Assembly (NCBI GenBank): GCA_000149265.1
Contig: CH002714.1
Location: forward strand, 115,012 to 179,011
Length of the DNA: 64,000 nt
Origin: Ciona savignyi
Taxonomy: Eukaryota; Chordata; Ascidiacea; Phlebobranchia; Cionidae
Reading direction: 5' to 3'
Positions 36,801-48,786 of the stretch are shown here, piece after piece. Under the pieces are notes generated by a model, which had not been told where the DNA came from, did not search any database, and worked only from the letters and a program-made list of their open reading frames with translations. Within the stretch, counting starts at the first letter, position 1, and each line of letters begins with the position of its first letter. A program made the translations under genes and the position numbers.

Positions 36801-39800
36801 TAATATATTCACTAAGAATCTAACATACAAATGCTAAAAGTCCTACCGATTAGTCTGGTGGTTTAGTGCGACGCCTTTTAATCGAAGGGTTGGTAGTCGG
36901 AAACTCGACGCTAGCTAGTCGGTTGTTTCCAGGAGGTCACCAGCGCATCAGTATTTTCGTTTTTATACAACTTCCTCGTAGAAATGGAAAACCGCACTTT
37001 TGATCATTCCAATGTTTTAAACTAATAAAGTTATCTATATGTCTAAATATTTTTAGATTGATACGCCCAGTAATAAAACTGGGGTTGTGCTGTAATACTT
37101 TCTCAGAACAAGGTCCACCAGGCCGTGCAGCAGCGATCAAGATATCGATTTCCACCAATTTATTACGAGAGTTTGAGACTTGTACAATAAAAGCAGTACC
37201 TTTCTTACAAAATAGTTTGCAGCGCTTATATAGGGGAAGAGTGGGTAAAATGGGCCCTTTAGTTGCAAATCGGATTTTTTACTGATATAAAGCCCGCTGG
37301 ACTTAAGTTTTTCATGTGGTGTCACCTAATACCAAAGTCTTTACACATAACATGTTAACTTTCTAATAATTTTTGTTAAATATATTTTATCAACAAAGAA
37401 AAATATTTCGTTAGTGGCCCATTTTAGACAAGGGTGTAGTCTAAAATGGGCCCCGGCCCGTTTTCGACATTAACATTTCGCCAGATAACAGTATCCATAT
37501 TCGCTTCCCATATAAACAATGTTATTACTTTTCTTTTTATGATGTAGTTTTTTTTTTTAATTTAACACTTTGGATTACAGCAATTACTTTTTATTTAATA
37601 CCCAGTTACTAGTATACTAATGCACTAACACCTTGCTACTTTAGTGGAAGCATAACTATCAATTCATGTTATTAATAGCATTTAGAAAACCCGTTTAGTT
37701 TTGTTAGTGCTAAGTCTAGCCCTTTAGTACTGTTAATGCTAAGTCTAGCCCCGTTAGTTACCAAATGAACACAGGGGGCCCATATTAGACAGGTGCCAAC
37801 ATACGACTTAAAATCTCTATAAAAAAAATTTAAAAAAAGAAGTTTTATTTCTACCAGTAAAAGTAGGTCTAGGCTATATAGTTCTATTTAACTACAGTTA
37901 AATTTATTTTAGTATTTGATCTTTTCTATTATTAATTAGCAGAAAACAAAAATTGCAAATTTAGATTCAGACCTTCTCAAACCGAAATAGCTACAGAAAA
38001 CATTGAGTTTGTCGATTTCACGCTCAAACTTCGGTTTGGAGATTCCATAATTTGATATACTGACACTGGTTTTTGCAGCAAATTTTTATTCTTCAAAATA
38101 TATTGAAAATTGAAGGGGGCCCATTTTACCCACGTGGCCCATTTTACCCACTTTTCCCCTACTTATTGATTAATGCCAATTTGACGGCAATATATTAGGC
38201 ACAGTATATATACGATTAAACAGGTTTTGTCTCTTTGACCCAAGCTTCTGACAGCGGAAGTAAGAATGTCAAATACCACTCTCACGATGACCACTGGCAC
38301 CACGGAGATAATAATATTCACGAAAACGCACACATCTCACTTCACGACATCCACCATCCGGATATGGACCACAATACTCGATTGGAAGCAGAAAAAATGT
38401 ATAGAGAACTGGGCGTGCACAAACTCGGTAAGAGTGGTTATTCGTAAACTAGTGCGTATATCCGTAGACAAATGTAAGGCATAATTAGTAATATGTTATA
38501 ACCAGATTTATCTATAGACCTATTAAAATACATATATAAATAACAAAATGTATAAATATATATATATATACATATGTATGTACGAGTGTGCGTGTCTGTG
38601 TATGAGGTGACTTTTAGGGTTTTCATATATATGTGTTTTTTAAACCAATTCGATAGGTGTTTTCATTATGATTTCTGTGGACATTTTCGAAGATCACAAC
38701 TAATGCTTATGAAAACATCCATAATTAGGTATTTTTAAAAGGAGCCTATTTTTTCCTTTTCTTATTTTAAGGTTCAGCGGAATATTGGAAGGTGGAAACT
38801 AAATCAACAAACCACCTGCTACAATATTACACTATTAATCTGCAAAGTGGCGATGATTGTTATTTCCAAAATGTTACGAAAGATTCATTGATCACCATCG
38901 ACTATAAAGTAAGTTCCTAGAAGTTTCAGCAATTAATTCTAGGCTACAATTAAAAACCACATATAGAAAATATATCAATTTCCCTATATCATTAAAGAAT
39001 AACTAACAACCCATGCATTTAAAACGTAGGTATGTTAACCTGTGAAAACGAGGTATAAATCATACAGTAGGATTTCCCCACCCCATTCCCGTGTGCTCAC
39101 GAGCTCGTCTTTTACTCATGCAATATGCTACCTAAATAGTCATTTAGCCCGATATGATCTGTCCGTACAGAAGTAATAAAAATTGACCGTTTCCAGTACA
39201 TCGACGGAATAGCAAGCCAAGTTAAAGTTTGCGACCCTAATAACAAAGTCATAGCCGATGAAACGAGGCCGTGGGGAAGTCTGTATTTGACGGCGAAGTT
39301 AAGCGGTAGGTGGAGCTCATATCGATAGTCATTTTATACCCGTGTCATGTAAAAAGCAGGACATTTGTATACATTAATTGAGAAGTAAACTCGTTAACTT
39401 TCTATACCAGTATATCGTTTGCCGATTTGTAAGATAACACACTGGGCCTACAAGCCCTAAATGTGGATGGGTTACTTGTGTAGTTAATTGTCATGTTATC
39501 TTGACTGTTTAAAAGTATGCTGTCAATATTAGGCAATTAAAAATCCATACACCTCGTCAAGATTTCCGCGCATACGCTATTGTTGCAGCTCATATGCTAA
39601 CATTCAGCACATCCATTTCCAGGTTCATATCACGTTTGCTTCAATAATCCTAGTTGGACAGCTAGAAAAGTGTTCTTCATTGTGGAGGTTGAACCATTGG
39701 ATACGGAAGGACAGTACAAAAATGCGGATCAGGTAAAACAGAAGCAAAAGTATGTTTTGTTTGTTCTAAAAACGTGTTCTTTGTTTGAACAACTGTGTTC

Positions 39801-40217
39801 TGAAACTCAAAAACTTATGCGAAAAGAGGGCTAGTCTAATCTATATGAACCAACCAGTTTTTGCACGGTACACTGGACTTTTGTTAGTTATCAGCATTTT
39901 ATACTGATTTCTTATACCTAATAGTAACCTTGTTAATGCGAGAATGTTTATAGATTCATCTAATCTTCCCACTCGAACTAGTGAAAAAATCAACCAATCG
40001 GGCTCGAGCGCTGGTCGAATACGATAAAACTCGATGGAAAATTCGAAATAATGAGGAGTTGTATTATGCAAATACTATGATCAACAGATCGTGGTACATG
40101 TTGTATTTGGCGCTCACCATTTACTTATTTCAAGTGATCGCCATACACAAAGTGTTTGGTCACGTCACAACTGCAAAAATGGAGCACGTGACGTATAGAA
40201 TGAACTCTCACGTATAA
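27916..40217 (+). CDS. p24/GOLD (TMED-like) protein with histidine-rich exon-module lumenal extension
   Basis: Thirteen exons chain in frame to 539 residues: 27916-27984, 28737-28785, 29038-29097, 29239-29388, 29683-29757, 29984-30133, 35716-35871, 36337-36444, 38245-38427, 38772-38908, 39197-39305, 39623-39732, 39954-40217. Order: signal peptide (MLKLIILLATLSAMRC); about 300 residues of His/Lys/Asp-rich modules, several ending HKHxG; a GOLD domain from about residue 333 (SGDDCYFQNVTKDS ... DPNNKVIAD ... GSYHVCFNN) with the two cysteines typical of p24; a charged coiled-coil-like stretch; one membrane span (WYMLYLALTIYLFQVIAI); and a short tail. Ordinary p24 cargo receptors of ER-Golgi vesicles are about 200-230 residues and have no such insert. 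The tail lacks a clear FF or dilysine signal. His-rich modules suggest metal or pH binding in the lumen (inference). The assembly gap in the sixth intron may hide further modules. Confidence 0.85.
28370..28560 (+). repeat. Second tRNA-like SINE family fragments
   Basis: The stretch GCGCTTCGGCCGTGTGGTTG followed by AACGGTTATAGCGACCG has a box A-like look, and GCGCTTCGGCCGATACATAT occurs about 110 bp before it; an A/T-simple stretch (AAATAAAATAAAATAAA) separates them. A reverse-oriented relative (CGCGTTAACCATTCGGCCAC) is at 47340-47400. Not a functional tRNA gene: no complete cloverleaf seen. Confidence 0.35.
30195..30465 (-). mobile_element. tRNA-derived SINE, reverse orientation
   Basis: Minus strand carries box B-like GGTTCGAAACC, then CTAGTCGGTTGTGTCCTTGG, the body (GAACCTAGCGGAATAATGAG) and tail. 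It interrupts the intron sequence that is continuous in the duplicated counterpart after 35871, so it inserted after the exon duplication. Confidence 0.7.
30815..34728 (+). repeat. Satellite-like tandem array, unit ~335-339 bp, in a composite ~1.9-kb unit
   Basis: Within the sixth intron of the GOLD gene. The landmark GTCGCCCCGACATCTACC recurs at 30900, 31235, 31571 and 31910, and in degenerate form at about 32246, 32786, 33121, 33456, 33951 and 34290. Each unit also has a near-palindrome GGGGAATTCCCC and TTTTTTGGGCATAGCGCTT. Two larger blocks (about 30815-32690 and 32690-34728) each start with TGGGTCCCATTT and end with a diverged unit followed by GTGGTTGACACTCTC. The second block runs into the N gap. 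One unit near 33456-33660 is truncated. No frame stays open across units. Confidence 0.85.
34729..35481. other. Assembly gap (753 N)
   Basis: Run of N directly after the end sequence of the second satellite block and 234 bp before the third copy of the repeated exon. The odd length suggests an estimated-size gap. Missing satellite units or additional exon copies could be hidden here. Confidence 0.95.
36850..36935 (+). mobile_element. Truncated SINE head
   Basis: GTCTGGTGGTTTAGTGCGAC, then CTAGCTAGTCGGTTG, matching the 5' part of the family copy at 8721-8983; the body is missing. Lies in a GOLD-gene intron. Confidence 0.55.
37233..38159. mobile_element. Non-autonomous DNA transposon with GGGGAAxAGTGGG ends
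   Basis: A 927-bp element with about 24-bp terminal inverted repeats beginning GGGGAAGAGTGGGTAAAATG (right end differs by one base), flanked by TA on both sides (37231-37232 and 38160-38161). The motif GGCCCATTTTA or its complement recurs inside at several places. No transposase frame. It occupies the GOLD-gene intron before exon 38245, ending 85 bp upstream of that exon. TA duplication is compatible with several superfamilies; I do not assign one. Confidence 0.75.
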
Positions 40218-40228
40218 TTTGGTGTGTG

Positions 40229-40234
40229 AATAAA
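40229..40234 (+). terminator. Polyadenylation signal of the GOLD gene
   Basis: AATAAA 12 nt after the stop codon (40215-40217), an unusually short distance; a further AATAAA at about 40797 could be used instead. Confidence 0.5.
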
Positions 40235-41268
40235 TATATTTGGTTTTATGCACGTTTTCATTAAGACCACCCACGCAGGTTAACTTGAACAAATCTAAAA
40301 CTACACCAGAATTGCCTTATTGCATAAAGGCCTATTTTCTACACACGCATGAGCGGTTAAAATACGATGACATTTCCAACAATACAATTGGAAGCATTTT
40401 TAACTGCACTGTTAGCAGATTGTTTAGGCTACTCTAACGGTATTTTAATGAAAGTTTTGTTTTCAGTTCATGCTCTTTGTTCGTCTCTAATTGAGTTACA
40501 AAATGAGTCTCCAACATATTCTACGAATTTAAAAAAACACCGGGAATCGCAATTATATTTAATAGGATTTCAGTTAGAAACTTTATATTTTTGCTTGGGG
40601 GGTCATTTATCTCGAAGCGGCAGGCACTAAAGAGCGTTATCTAAAAGAACAACTGATTTAGATACCGAAAATATTCTTTTATAAAGGCAATTTTTACTTG
40701 CTCGGAAAGTTTTTAGCAACACCTAATTTTTTTGAAATTTAGAAAGGGAGTTAAACCAACAGATCAATCAATTTGGTAACGTGAGATGTTCCAAACAATA
40801 AATTTTGAAAACAATTTTAAATTAAAGTTGTTAACCAGGTTTCTGCTTTTAGCATACCGATTTCCTTAAACCAGGTGTATGCCCCTGGTTACTACCCTTA
40901 ACAATTTCTATTAAGTAAGTATTCCTTTTCTTTTACAAACTGCTCTGAAAATTCGTAAATTTTTAATAACAATAACTTTAACCAACGAAATGTGAAACAA
41001 AAACAAAAATACAAATTTCCTTTAGTAATAGACTACTTTAAGTAGCAGGTCAATTTTTATATATAAATATATATTAATTTGGGACATCGAATATAGGCAA
41101 AAGTAAAACGTACCATCGGTGTTATCTCGTATTCACACAAGTTAGTAAGAACGTGGCAATTAGGAAGAGCAGCTTGCGCCCAAAGTTAAAAAGGTTAAAA
41201 ATTAAAACAAATCTTTGACAGTGCCATTACGTGCTCTGAGAATTTTAATACCATGCTCGAGAAGAACC

Positions 41269-44200
41269 TCACTTGCCACCAGATTTCCTCAAAGTTAAAC
41301 CGTTAGTTGGCGCATCTCCTTGCCCGTCGGATTTTTTCCGTCGGTCGTCAATTGCGTCGTCTGTATCGCTGTCTTCACTCTCGCTGCGTTCGTCCGTGGC
41401 CTGTGACGTCATACAGACAGAAAGAGGATAAAATAAAGAACAAGTTCTGATCACAAAAACAAACGATAAATAGGTTTACACCAAAAATATACAATAAAAC
41501 AAGTATGTCAGCCCTGAAAACACAAATGCGAACGGTGCTGCTGTTAACCTACATACTAGGACAAGTGCTTTTGAAATTCAAGTCAAGTGCTTTCTGCGAC
41601 TCCAATTAAGTTTTACAGACTAATAGCCTGTGTGTGAGCTGTTATTATCTTTTCCAATTTTAATGGCATATCGTGAGACTTTATAACCTGTCTTTTGGTT
41701 CAATACAGAATGATTTTAGTGTGTACTTTTATGGTTGGATGAACTCATTGTTATGTTATTGGACTGCTTATATGGCACACACAAGGCAATAATGGAAACA
41801 CATTGCTATGGGGAGTGCAGTACCTCGCTTTTCCTCTATGATACACAGGGGATTTAGTAAGTAACTAACAACCCAGCAATATTATAACACTGACAATTTG
41901 AAAATCACGTTATGAACCAACCCTTATGCATTCATTTCTCTAACACAGTTGTGTCTTACAGACAGTTAAAAACCTCCCATGGAACCAGCAACGAAACTTA
42001 ATTGTCTTGGCCATAGCACAGCTGCCACAAGTTATCAAACAATGCCCATGTGACAAAAAAAAAGAGTCACTAAATTACTTTGAATATAAATAAAGCCATC
42101 CCAAATTTTGAATCAAAGAAAGCTTAAATATTTTTACCCAATTTAAAAGCTGTTTGTGACTAATTGAGTACAAAGGTTGCAATTTGGTGGATGGCACGTA
42201 GTTGTACATTAATCAGCAAATAAAAGAAATGCTTACTCGTGTCTGTTTGAAGAAAAATGAAATCTCAGCCTACCGTTGCATTATTAAAGATATTTGAAAT
42301 ACAATTGAAGAAATAAATAAAAGGGACATCCATAGGCAGTATTATAAAACTTATGAGAAACAAAAACATAGGATTTTTGGACTGTATTTTATTTACTTTT
42401 TGTGTTCAAATTTAACATTTTACAAAAAATATAAAAACATTTTTTTGTTATTAAAATAGGTCCATCAGACTCCTTCCCCAATTACGACTTCCAAGTAAAT
42501 AAGACTTACCGAACCACCTTGTTTTGCCATTTTAACAACGCCCTTCACAATAAAACTGCACCAGTAGATGTGTAGAAACTGTAGCAGGAAGAGCCAAAGC
42601 GAAAAAATATACCAAGATGGAAAAGGACCAACTACATCCCATGCATCAAACCAAACAGAGTTTAGTACCCTAGAATATATATGCAGGTTTAATTTAAGTT
42701 AATAAAACCTGGTTTAGTTAATTTAAAATAATTATATAGGGTAGTAGTCCCAAAATATTCTGTCCTTTTTGTTCCACCCCATATAACACAAAATAGATAA
42801 AACTAATTAAGTTGTAATAACTTAATATAAACTGGAAAATCCGAAATTCCCCTGTGATTCGAAACCCAAACTTGCGGTTACATTATTCATGAAATCAATT
42901 TAGAAATTTCGCATTGCACCTTTTTTAACTAAACTAATTCGTAATCTATGATTTTAAACAGTCTTAAATCTAAATTATGTTTTAGGGTCAGGTTCGAATT
43001 GTAAAATATTATTGAACTGACAAAAGAAAACACATTCATTCCTATGATTTGCATTAATGTTATTCTGCATTTGACTGATATTTAATTTGCATTGAAAGTT
43101 TCTTTTATTTATTTTACAACCATTTTATGAAACTTTAACCGGGTGCAAAGACGGCAGCTTATTGACATCATCATAGAGTGTGCATGTTATGCAAAAACAA
43201 TTTTTATCAAGGCAAAGCAATTTTGTTTTAAGGAGAAAGCTGAGCTGACACTTACATAGAAATATTGCTTTACCTTGAGAACTCTATGTTTTGAGAAATA
43301 TGTGACAAAATAACGAAAAATATTAAAAAAATTCAAATGGTGAAATTTTCACGAAATTTGTCATTCGAATTACGATGATTCAGACACTACCCTATAAAAT
43401 TTATATATTGTTGTGGTACTCACCAGAACGGAAAGTATACAATTCTAGCTATTGTAAAGGTAAGGGCAAAACATATTAGACCAACAGTAGCGAGTACATC
43501 ATGTTTCATGTATTTTGCTATCTTGGATGCCTGAAACATTAAATTATTGTTTTTTTGCTTATTATTTTAAAAGGAAAGTGTCCGATATTAATTTTCTTTA
43601 TACTTTTAAAAAATCATACTTTTGTGTTTGTTACTAATGTCTAGACATATCACAGCCTTCCTCCATACATTTCTGCTAAATTACCATTGTGGTTTGCTAA
43701 CAGGTTTGCTGACTAGCATGTAATAAGCAACAACAAGAGCAAATACCTCTAAAAATACATCAGAGAAGTCATGCAATGACATGATAAGCATTCCAATATT
43801 TAACATATTCACAGAATATGAAAAACAAATAAGAAGTATTGTGGCAAAATGATGAATGCACATCACCCAGAAATCCTGAAAAAATATTAAAAAATTCAAT
43901 GTTTGAGTGATGAATGATCATTAAATATTAGTTCTTCAATAGTTCAGTAAAAGTTAAAGTAGTAGGTTTACTAATACTAGTAGAATATGCTGGTAAAATT
44001 TAAGTTTTAGTGATACATACTGTAATAAAACAAAAACTACAGCATGGTACCAGTCACACATTTTAAATTTCTGGCATTTGATATGGTACTGGTAATAACG
44101 GACTACAGCTACTAAATAAAGCAAAAAACATATACATTATTTAAGACAAAAGATTTAAGAATGGCAGACTTACTTTTCTTTTGATATCAAAGAACTGTGA

Positions 44201-46376
44201 AATAGTGCACGAGGTATAGAAGGCAAGTTCCGTCTGATAGTACCAGTAGGCGGTTACTGTTAGCGGTTGTTTATCTGGGTAGCCCACCCAACACATGCGG
44301 GTTTCCCAAGGACATTTTGGGGCAGTGAAATTCATGGCGAATAAACCAAAGTTAAAAACACCAGCGTAGAAAATAAATCGCCATCTGAAATTTGTGTACA
44401 TTATTTATATATACAAAAATATTCATATATATTTAAGTAGATTTGACCGAATAATTAAGCCTTTGGTTAATTCTTCTCTTTCGCAAATTTTAACATTTAA
44501 AAAATGTAATTGGTAAAAAACATAGACCATTTGTAGTACAATATTAAACGAAATGACGAGAAAAAACAATTAAATCCCTCGTTATATTTGCATTTATTTT
44601 ATTCTGCATTTGACTGATATTTAATTTGTATTGGAGTTTTCATTTAGTTATTTCATAACCATTTTAGGATGATTTAACCATGTGCGTATCAAAGGAAGTC
44701 CTGAGCTTTTCATGTTTAGAATAGGATATATATGTTATTTGCCTGTGTTGGTAAGATACTTACTGATACAAGGAACGAAAGACACATAACAAATGCACAA
44801 CCTTTACTTTCATCAGTAACTTAAATGTCCAATTTCCAATGTGGTGAAAAAATGGTTCAATAAAAATCCAATTTATATTTATGTCATAAATGCAATAAAA
44901 TATTTTTCGCCTTATTTTTATTTTGACAAGAGGATATTTCCTAGCTCTAGTGTAAATAGGACCATCGCCATGTGGCAAAAATAAGGTTTAACACTTACAC
45001 AGTCTCTGAAAATTTGAGAAGTTTCGAAGGTCGATTAATTTCACGTTTTCTACGAAACCACCGTTGAACTTGCCTTTCACTCCAATCAAGTTGCTTGCAT
45101 AAACCTACAAATATATACAAATTCTAATAAACCAAAAAAATGAAATAAAAACATCCAAGCCAAGTATAGAAAAGAGATTCCAAAATCAATCTATAAGTCA
45201 AATGGAGAAATTGCTTATGAAATCTTAAAATGTGCTGAATTATAAACTTATGTATAGGTACAAGTCAGCAATCCATATATACAGAAAAAGATGAGGATGA
45301 ATTAAGTAAAAATTTGTAATAAAATTAATGCAATACGGCAAAGAATATTTGTACTAAAAATACAGCAACACTTTTAATTTTCTATCGAGAAGGTGTCCAC
45401 TCAGTCAGTTGTAAAAAAAGAGAAATTTTCAAACTGGCAGCTTAAATGACCAATATTGATTTAATGATCGACATCAAAATAGTCCCAGGGGTTATTTTAA
45501 GTTTACAAAGGAGAAATATCATAATCAATTGTGCTGTAACCTGAAGTATATATATATATATATATTTAACCTATATAAATTATACTATACTGTAACCTAT
45601 ATAAATTGTAAAATAAAATTTTATTGATTTATAGTTCACCATACCGGTATAGTACCGCATCACTTACTGGTATTTCATTTAAAACCTTTACCTGTTAATC
45701 TTTCATCTTTTGGGTTTCTAGTTATTGAGCTATAAACCTTTTCCAACACTGCATTGTTAGAAGGTGGGCGATTAGGGATGTTGGATATTTTCAATTTTCG
45801 ACCAAGCGGTCTAGCAACTAATCTAAAAAAAGATGTTTTTAAAACGACTGTTTTACTTATAGCTTTTGTTTTGATTTTTCATTGACTTTTCATTTAATAA
45901 AATTTAATGCTAATTTGATTGAATTCATGCATCTTTGGGGCTACCATTTTTGAATATGAAAAATTGTATGGATGAAGAGGATAACTTACAGTACCGGTAT
46001 AAACTTTTAGTGAGGTTATGCATTTTTTAGTTAAACTTTCTTAATTAATTTATATATGTCCATTTATTGCATAACATGCATATATTTTTATATCAAGAAT
46101 TTAAAAGACTGCACATATGAGAAATTTAAATTGCCACTGTAAAGGTCTTAACGTATGGTACACCTTTACAATGTCATAAAACTAATACAAGTTATTCTAC
46201 CTTTCAATAATAAATCGTATCATATAAAGAACAATGGAATAAGGAATCATTATCCACAAATCAGATGCTTGCGGGTATGTCGTGTCATCTGTGTTTCTCA
46301 AATCTGCCCAAGTGGTGTTATGTGGCAGCCAAAACCTCTCGTTCCAAAACCAAGTTAGAAATGAGGCTACAGCCAT
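41269..46376 (-). CDS. Ceramide synthase (LASS/CERS family)
   Basis: ER membrane enzyme that N-acylates sphingoid bases to make (dihydro)ceramide. Eight coding exons on the minus strand chain to 383 residues, a normal family length: 46376-46201, 45822-45692, 45104-44999, 44384-44174, 43875-43747, 43530-43424, 42669-42510, 41400-41269. The N-terminus reads MAVASFLTWFWNERFWLP and has NTTWADL. A truncated Hox-like segment (DWSERQVQRWFRRKREINRP) precedes the TLC domain, in which WRFIFY, YWYYQTELAFY, DIKRK, the His pair and Asp of IHHFAT...LHDFSD and the C-terminal LLQFLHIYW helix are all present. The tail is acidic with serines (SESEDSDTDDAIDD), like the CK2-type tails of vertebrate CERS. Which of the CERS1-6 it corresponds to cannot be told by eye; the Hox-like part excludes a CERS1-type protein. 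Confidence 0.95.
43048..44700. repeat. Pair of ~110-bp dispersed repeats in two ceramide-synthase introns
   Basis: ATTCTGCATTTGACTGATAT, then TTAATTTG(C/T)ATTG, ACCATTTTA and GATTTAACC-like sequence occur at about 43060-43160 and again at about 44590-44690, in direct orientation in different introns of the same gene. An uncharacterised interspersed repeat or an old segmental copy. Confidence 0.6.
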
Positions 46377-47339
46377 AGTAATATGGCAAGTACCAGTGCT
46401 ATATGGGGGCCTGTTGAGTGTAAGAATACAAAATGATCAAATAAGACACAATAACTTATTTAAATGACAGTGTATGAAAATATTAAAATTTATGAAAAAA
46501 TAATAATACATCGTAGTATTTGAAAACAACACAAAATATATATATATATTTACTAACCTACACTATTTTAAATATAAAGTACCGGCCACTAAGCTTGACT
46601 GCCCTTCTATACTTTACAAATACCATTGAAAGTCTAGTCATGATTTCATCAAGCATGAAATATCACATTAAATCTGGTCATTACTGTCATGGTTTTGCGT
46701 TTACACAATTAATTACAACTGTCTGTTTAAAGGCCATGATTTACAGCAGTACGCAGGGTATGAAGAAAGACATTGTAGTAATAAATATGGACAGCGTACA
46801 GATGCTAAGTCGTTATAATATTAAATTTAGAAGCTTTTGTTTTTGGCAAACGCGGAAGTACGGTTACATGCAAAAATAGTATAGTCCTATTTAGAGACCG
46901 ATACTTGTACACAAGCGACATCTCTATCCGAGTGTTTGTCGCACAGCTTGGCATGTGGACTATGACGTCATAGAAAACACGCTTGAGCGGTCACGCAACA
47001 TAATCGCGTGATGGTCTGAAGATTAGGAATGCTGCATTAATAAAATGTTCACGTTACCGCAGCGTATAGTTACTAGCCGGTCACTAAGCTTGACTGCTAA
47101 ACATTATATATAAAGACTTTCATTTTCGTTTCTCCATGTGTTTGTTTGTGTTAAATGATCGGTTGCTCCTTGCTAAAATGTAAGTTACGGATGTCATTTC
47201 TCGAGTTGTTGCACTATTTAAATGGTCTAATTTTGATTTTGTTTCCTTTTAAACAAAGAATTTTTCTTTAAACCAAATTTCTAATAAAAGGACATGACGT
47301 TTCACCCATATTTTCACCCAGCTTTTGTTTAGGAGTCGG

Positions 47340-47400
47340 TATATAAATCGGTCGCGTTAACCATTCGGCCACACGACCATGTCAACAAAGTTATAGGTTT
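47340..47400 (-). repeat. tRNA-like SINE head fragment
   Basis: Minus strand GTGGCCGAATGGTTAACGCG resembles a tRNA D-arm/box A region, followed by GACCGATTTATATACCGACT; related to 28484-28555. The rest of a tRNA cloverleaf is missing. Confidence 0.35.
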
Positions 47401-48786
47401 GAAGCGGGATGTTACGCCCTGAAGTAGCAGCCTGATCAAATTAAGCAGAATATAACAGCCATCTAGTAAATTCGCGGTTTGTGTAATAAATTTTTGCGCA
47501 TTATATTAGGTTTTGTTAAAATTGTTAAAATAAGTCATTAATGCATGCACAGCTGTGTCTGTTCCAAAAACCTTCCCTGTTTTCCTCTGGCCCGTAAAAT
47601 TCTGTCCACTAATATACTTACCTATACGATATAAAATGCGATCGCTTGACAAACAAAGTGTCACGTGGACGACATGTTTTATTTTTTTAATGCAGTATTT
47701 AAGATGGCGTATAACCAATTAAGACCTCTATGCGCGGGCGGATGTGACGAGTGGTACCCTCCATGAGTCATTGTTTTGAAACGAGTGTTTTGCTGAGTAA
47801 AAATGGTGGTGATTTTCCAATGTCTGTTTGGTTGAAAGCAACATGTGCTAGGCTGCGTGTCGGTGTTCTCGTTTAGCTGTAAAGTTGTGTAATAGTGGAG
47901 CAGTGCTTTGTGAAATAAAGGTGTTGATTGTGCATCTGCTAGCTGTTTTGTTGAAAAAAAATTGCCGATGTACGAAGGGGTATGGGCTCAAAATTAAAAA
48001 AAAATCGGAGGGCGTTGAGTTTAGGTTGCAGATCCAAGCTTTAATTTTAAATTGTAAAAAAATCGAAGACTTCCTATGTGAGGATTTTGAGTGACAGCCG
48101 TTTTTGTGAGGTCAGTTTGAATTGAAGAGATAGGGAGGATAATTATTTGAACGCCTCCTTAAAAAACGTTCTAGAATATTTTCAATGCAGTGTTTAAAAA
48201 AAACGTTCTGGAATCTTTGCTTGGAGCCGCAGCTCTGGCATGTCTAATCAATCTGTTGAACTGTATGTATTGTACAGGCTCAGCTTGTAATGCAAGAATA
48301 AATTTACAAAATGTAAAAATATAAATATATATGCAAAACAGGGAAGTACAAAATGTAAAACTATAAATTTGAAAAACAAGAAAGTAGAAATTTGCACTTT
48401 GCCAATATGACCTATTATAGATATGTCTACCTATATAGCCTACACTGCATTTTAGAGCCCCAGAAGAATGTATTAAATGTTGCAAAACATTGCCACTTCT
48501 AAATACCTTTTTGAAATAATTTTCAAACTTATCCCTTACTATACTTTTTCGGATTATCGTGGTACGAAAGAAGCGATTTTAATAATGTATTGTGAATGAT
48601 TCGATTATTATACCTTAGTCAAAATAATAAGGACCATATTAGATCTACTGAATGTTGTAGGGACTATCATTATACCTTTACTGAATAGGTGCGGGCTTAT
48701 TTATAGTTATCCACTTGTGGAATAATCGTCAGATTAGTAGACGAAGCTAGTGCGCCATGTGTTGTGTCAAAATAATAAGGAACCAG

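Noticed and set aside
46520-46879. 119-codon plus-strand frame upstream of ceramide synthase
   Set aside because: Begins in a TA-rich microsatellite-like stretch, has no recognisable domain, and overlaps the presumed 5' region of a gene on the other strand.
47885-48094. 69-codon plus-strand frame with Lys-rich segment
   Set aside because: No domain, no splice partner, next to duplicated low-complexity sequence (AAAAACGTTCT repeats); treated as chance.
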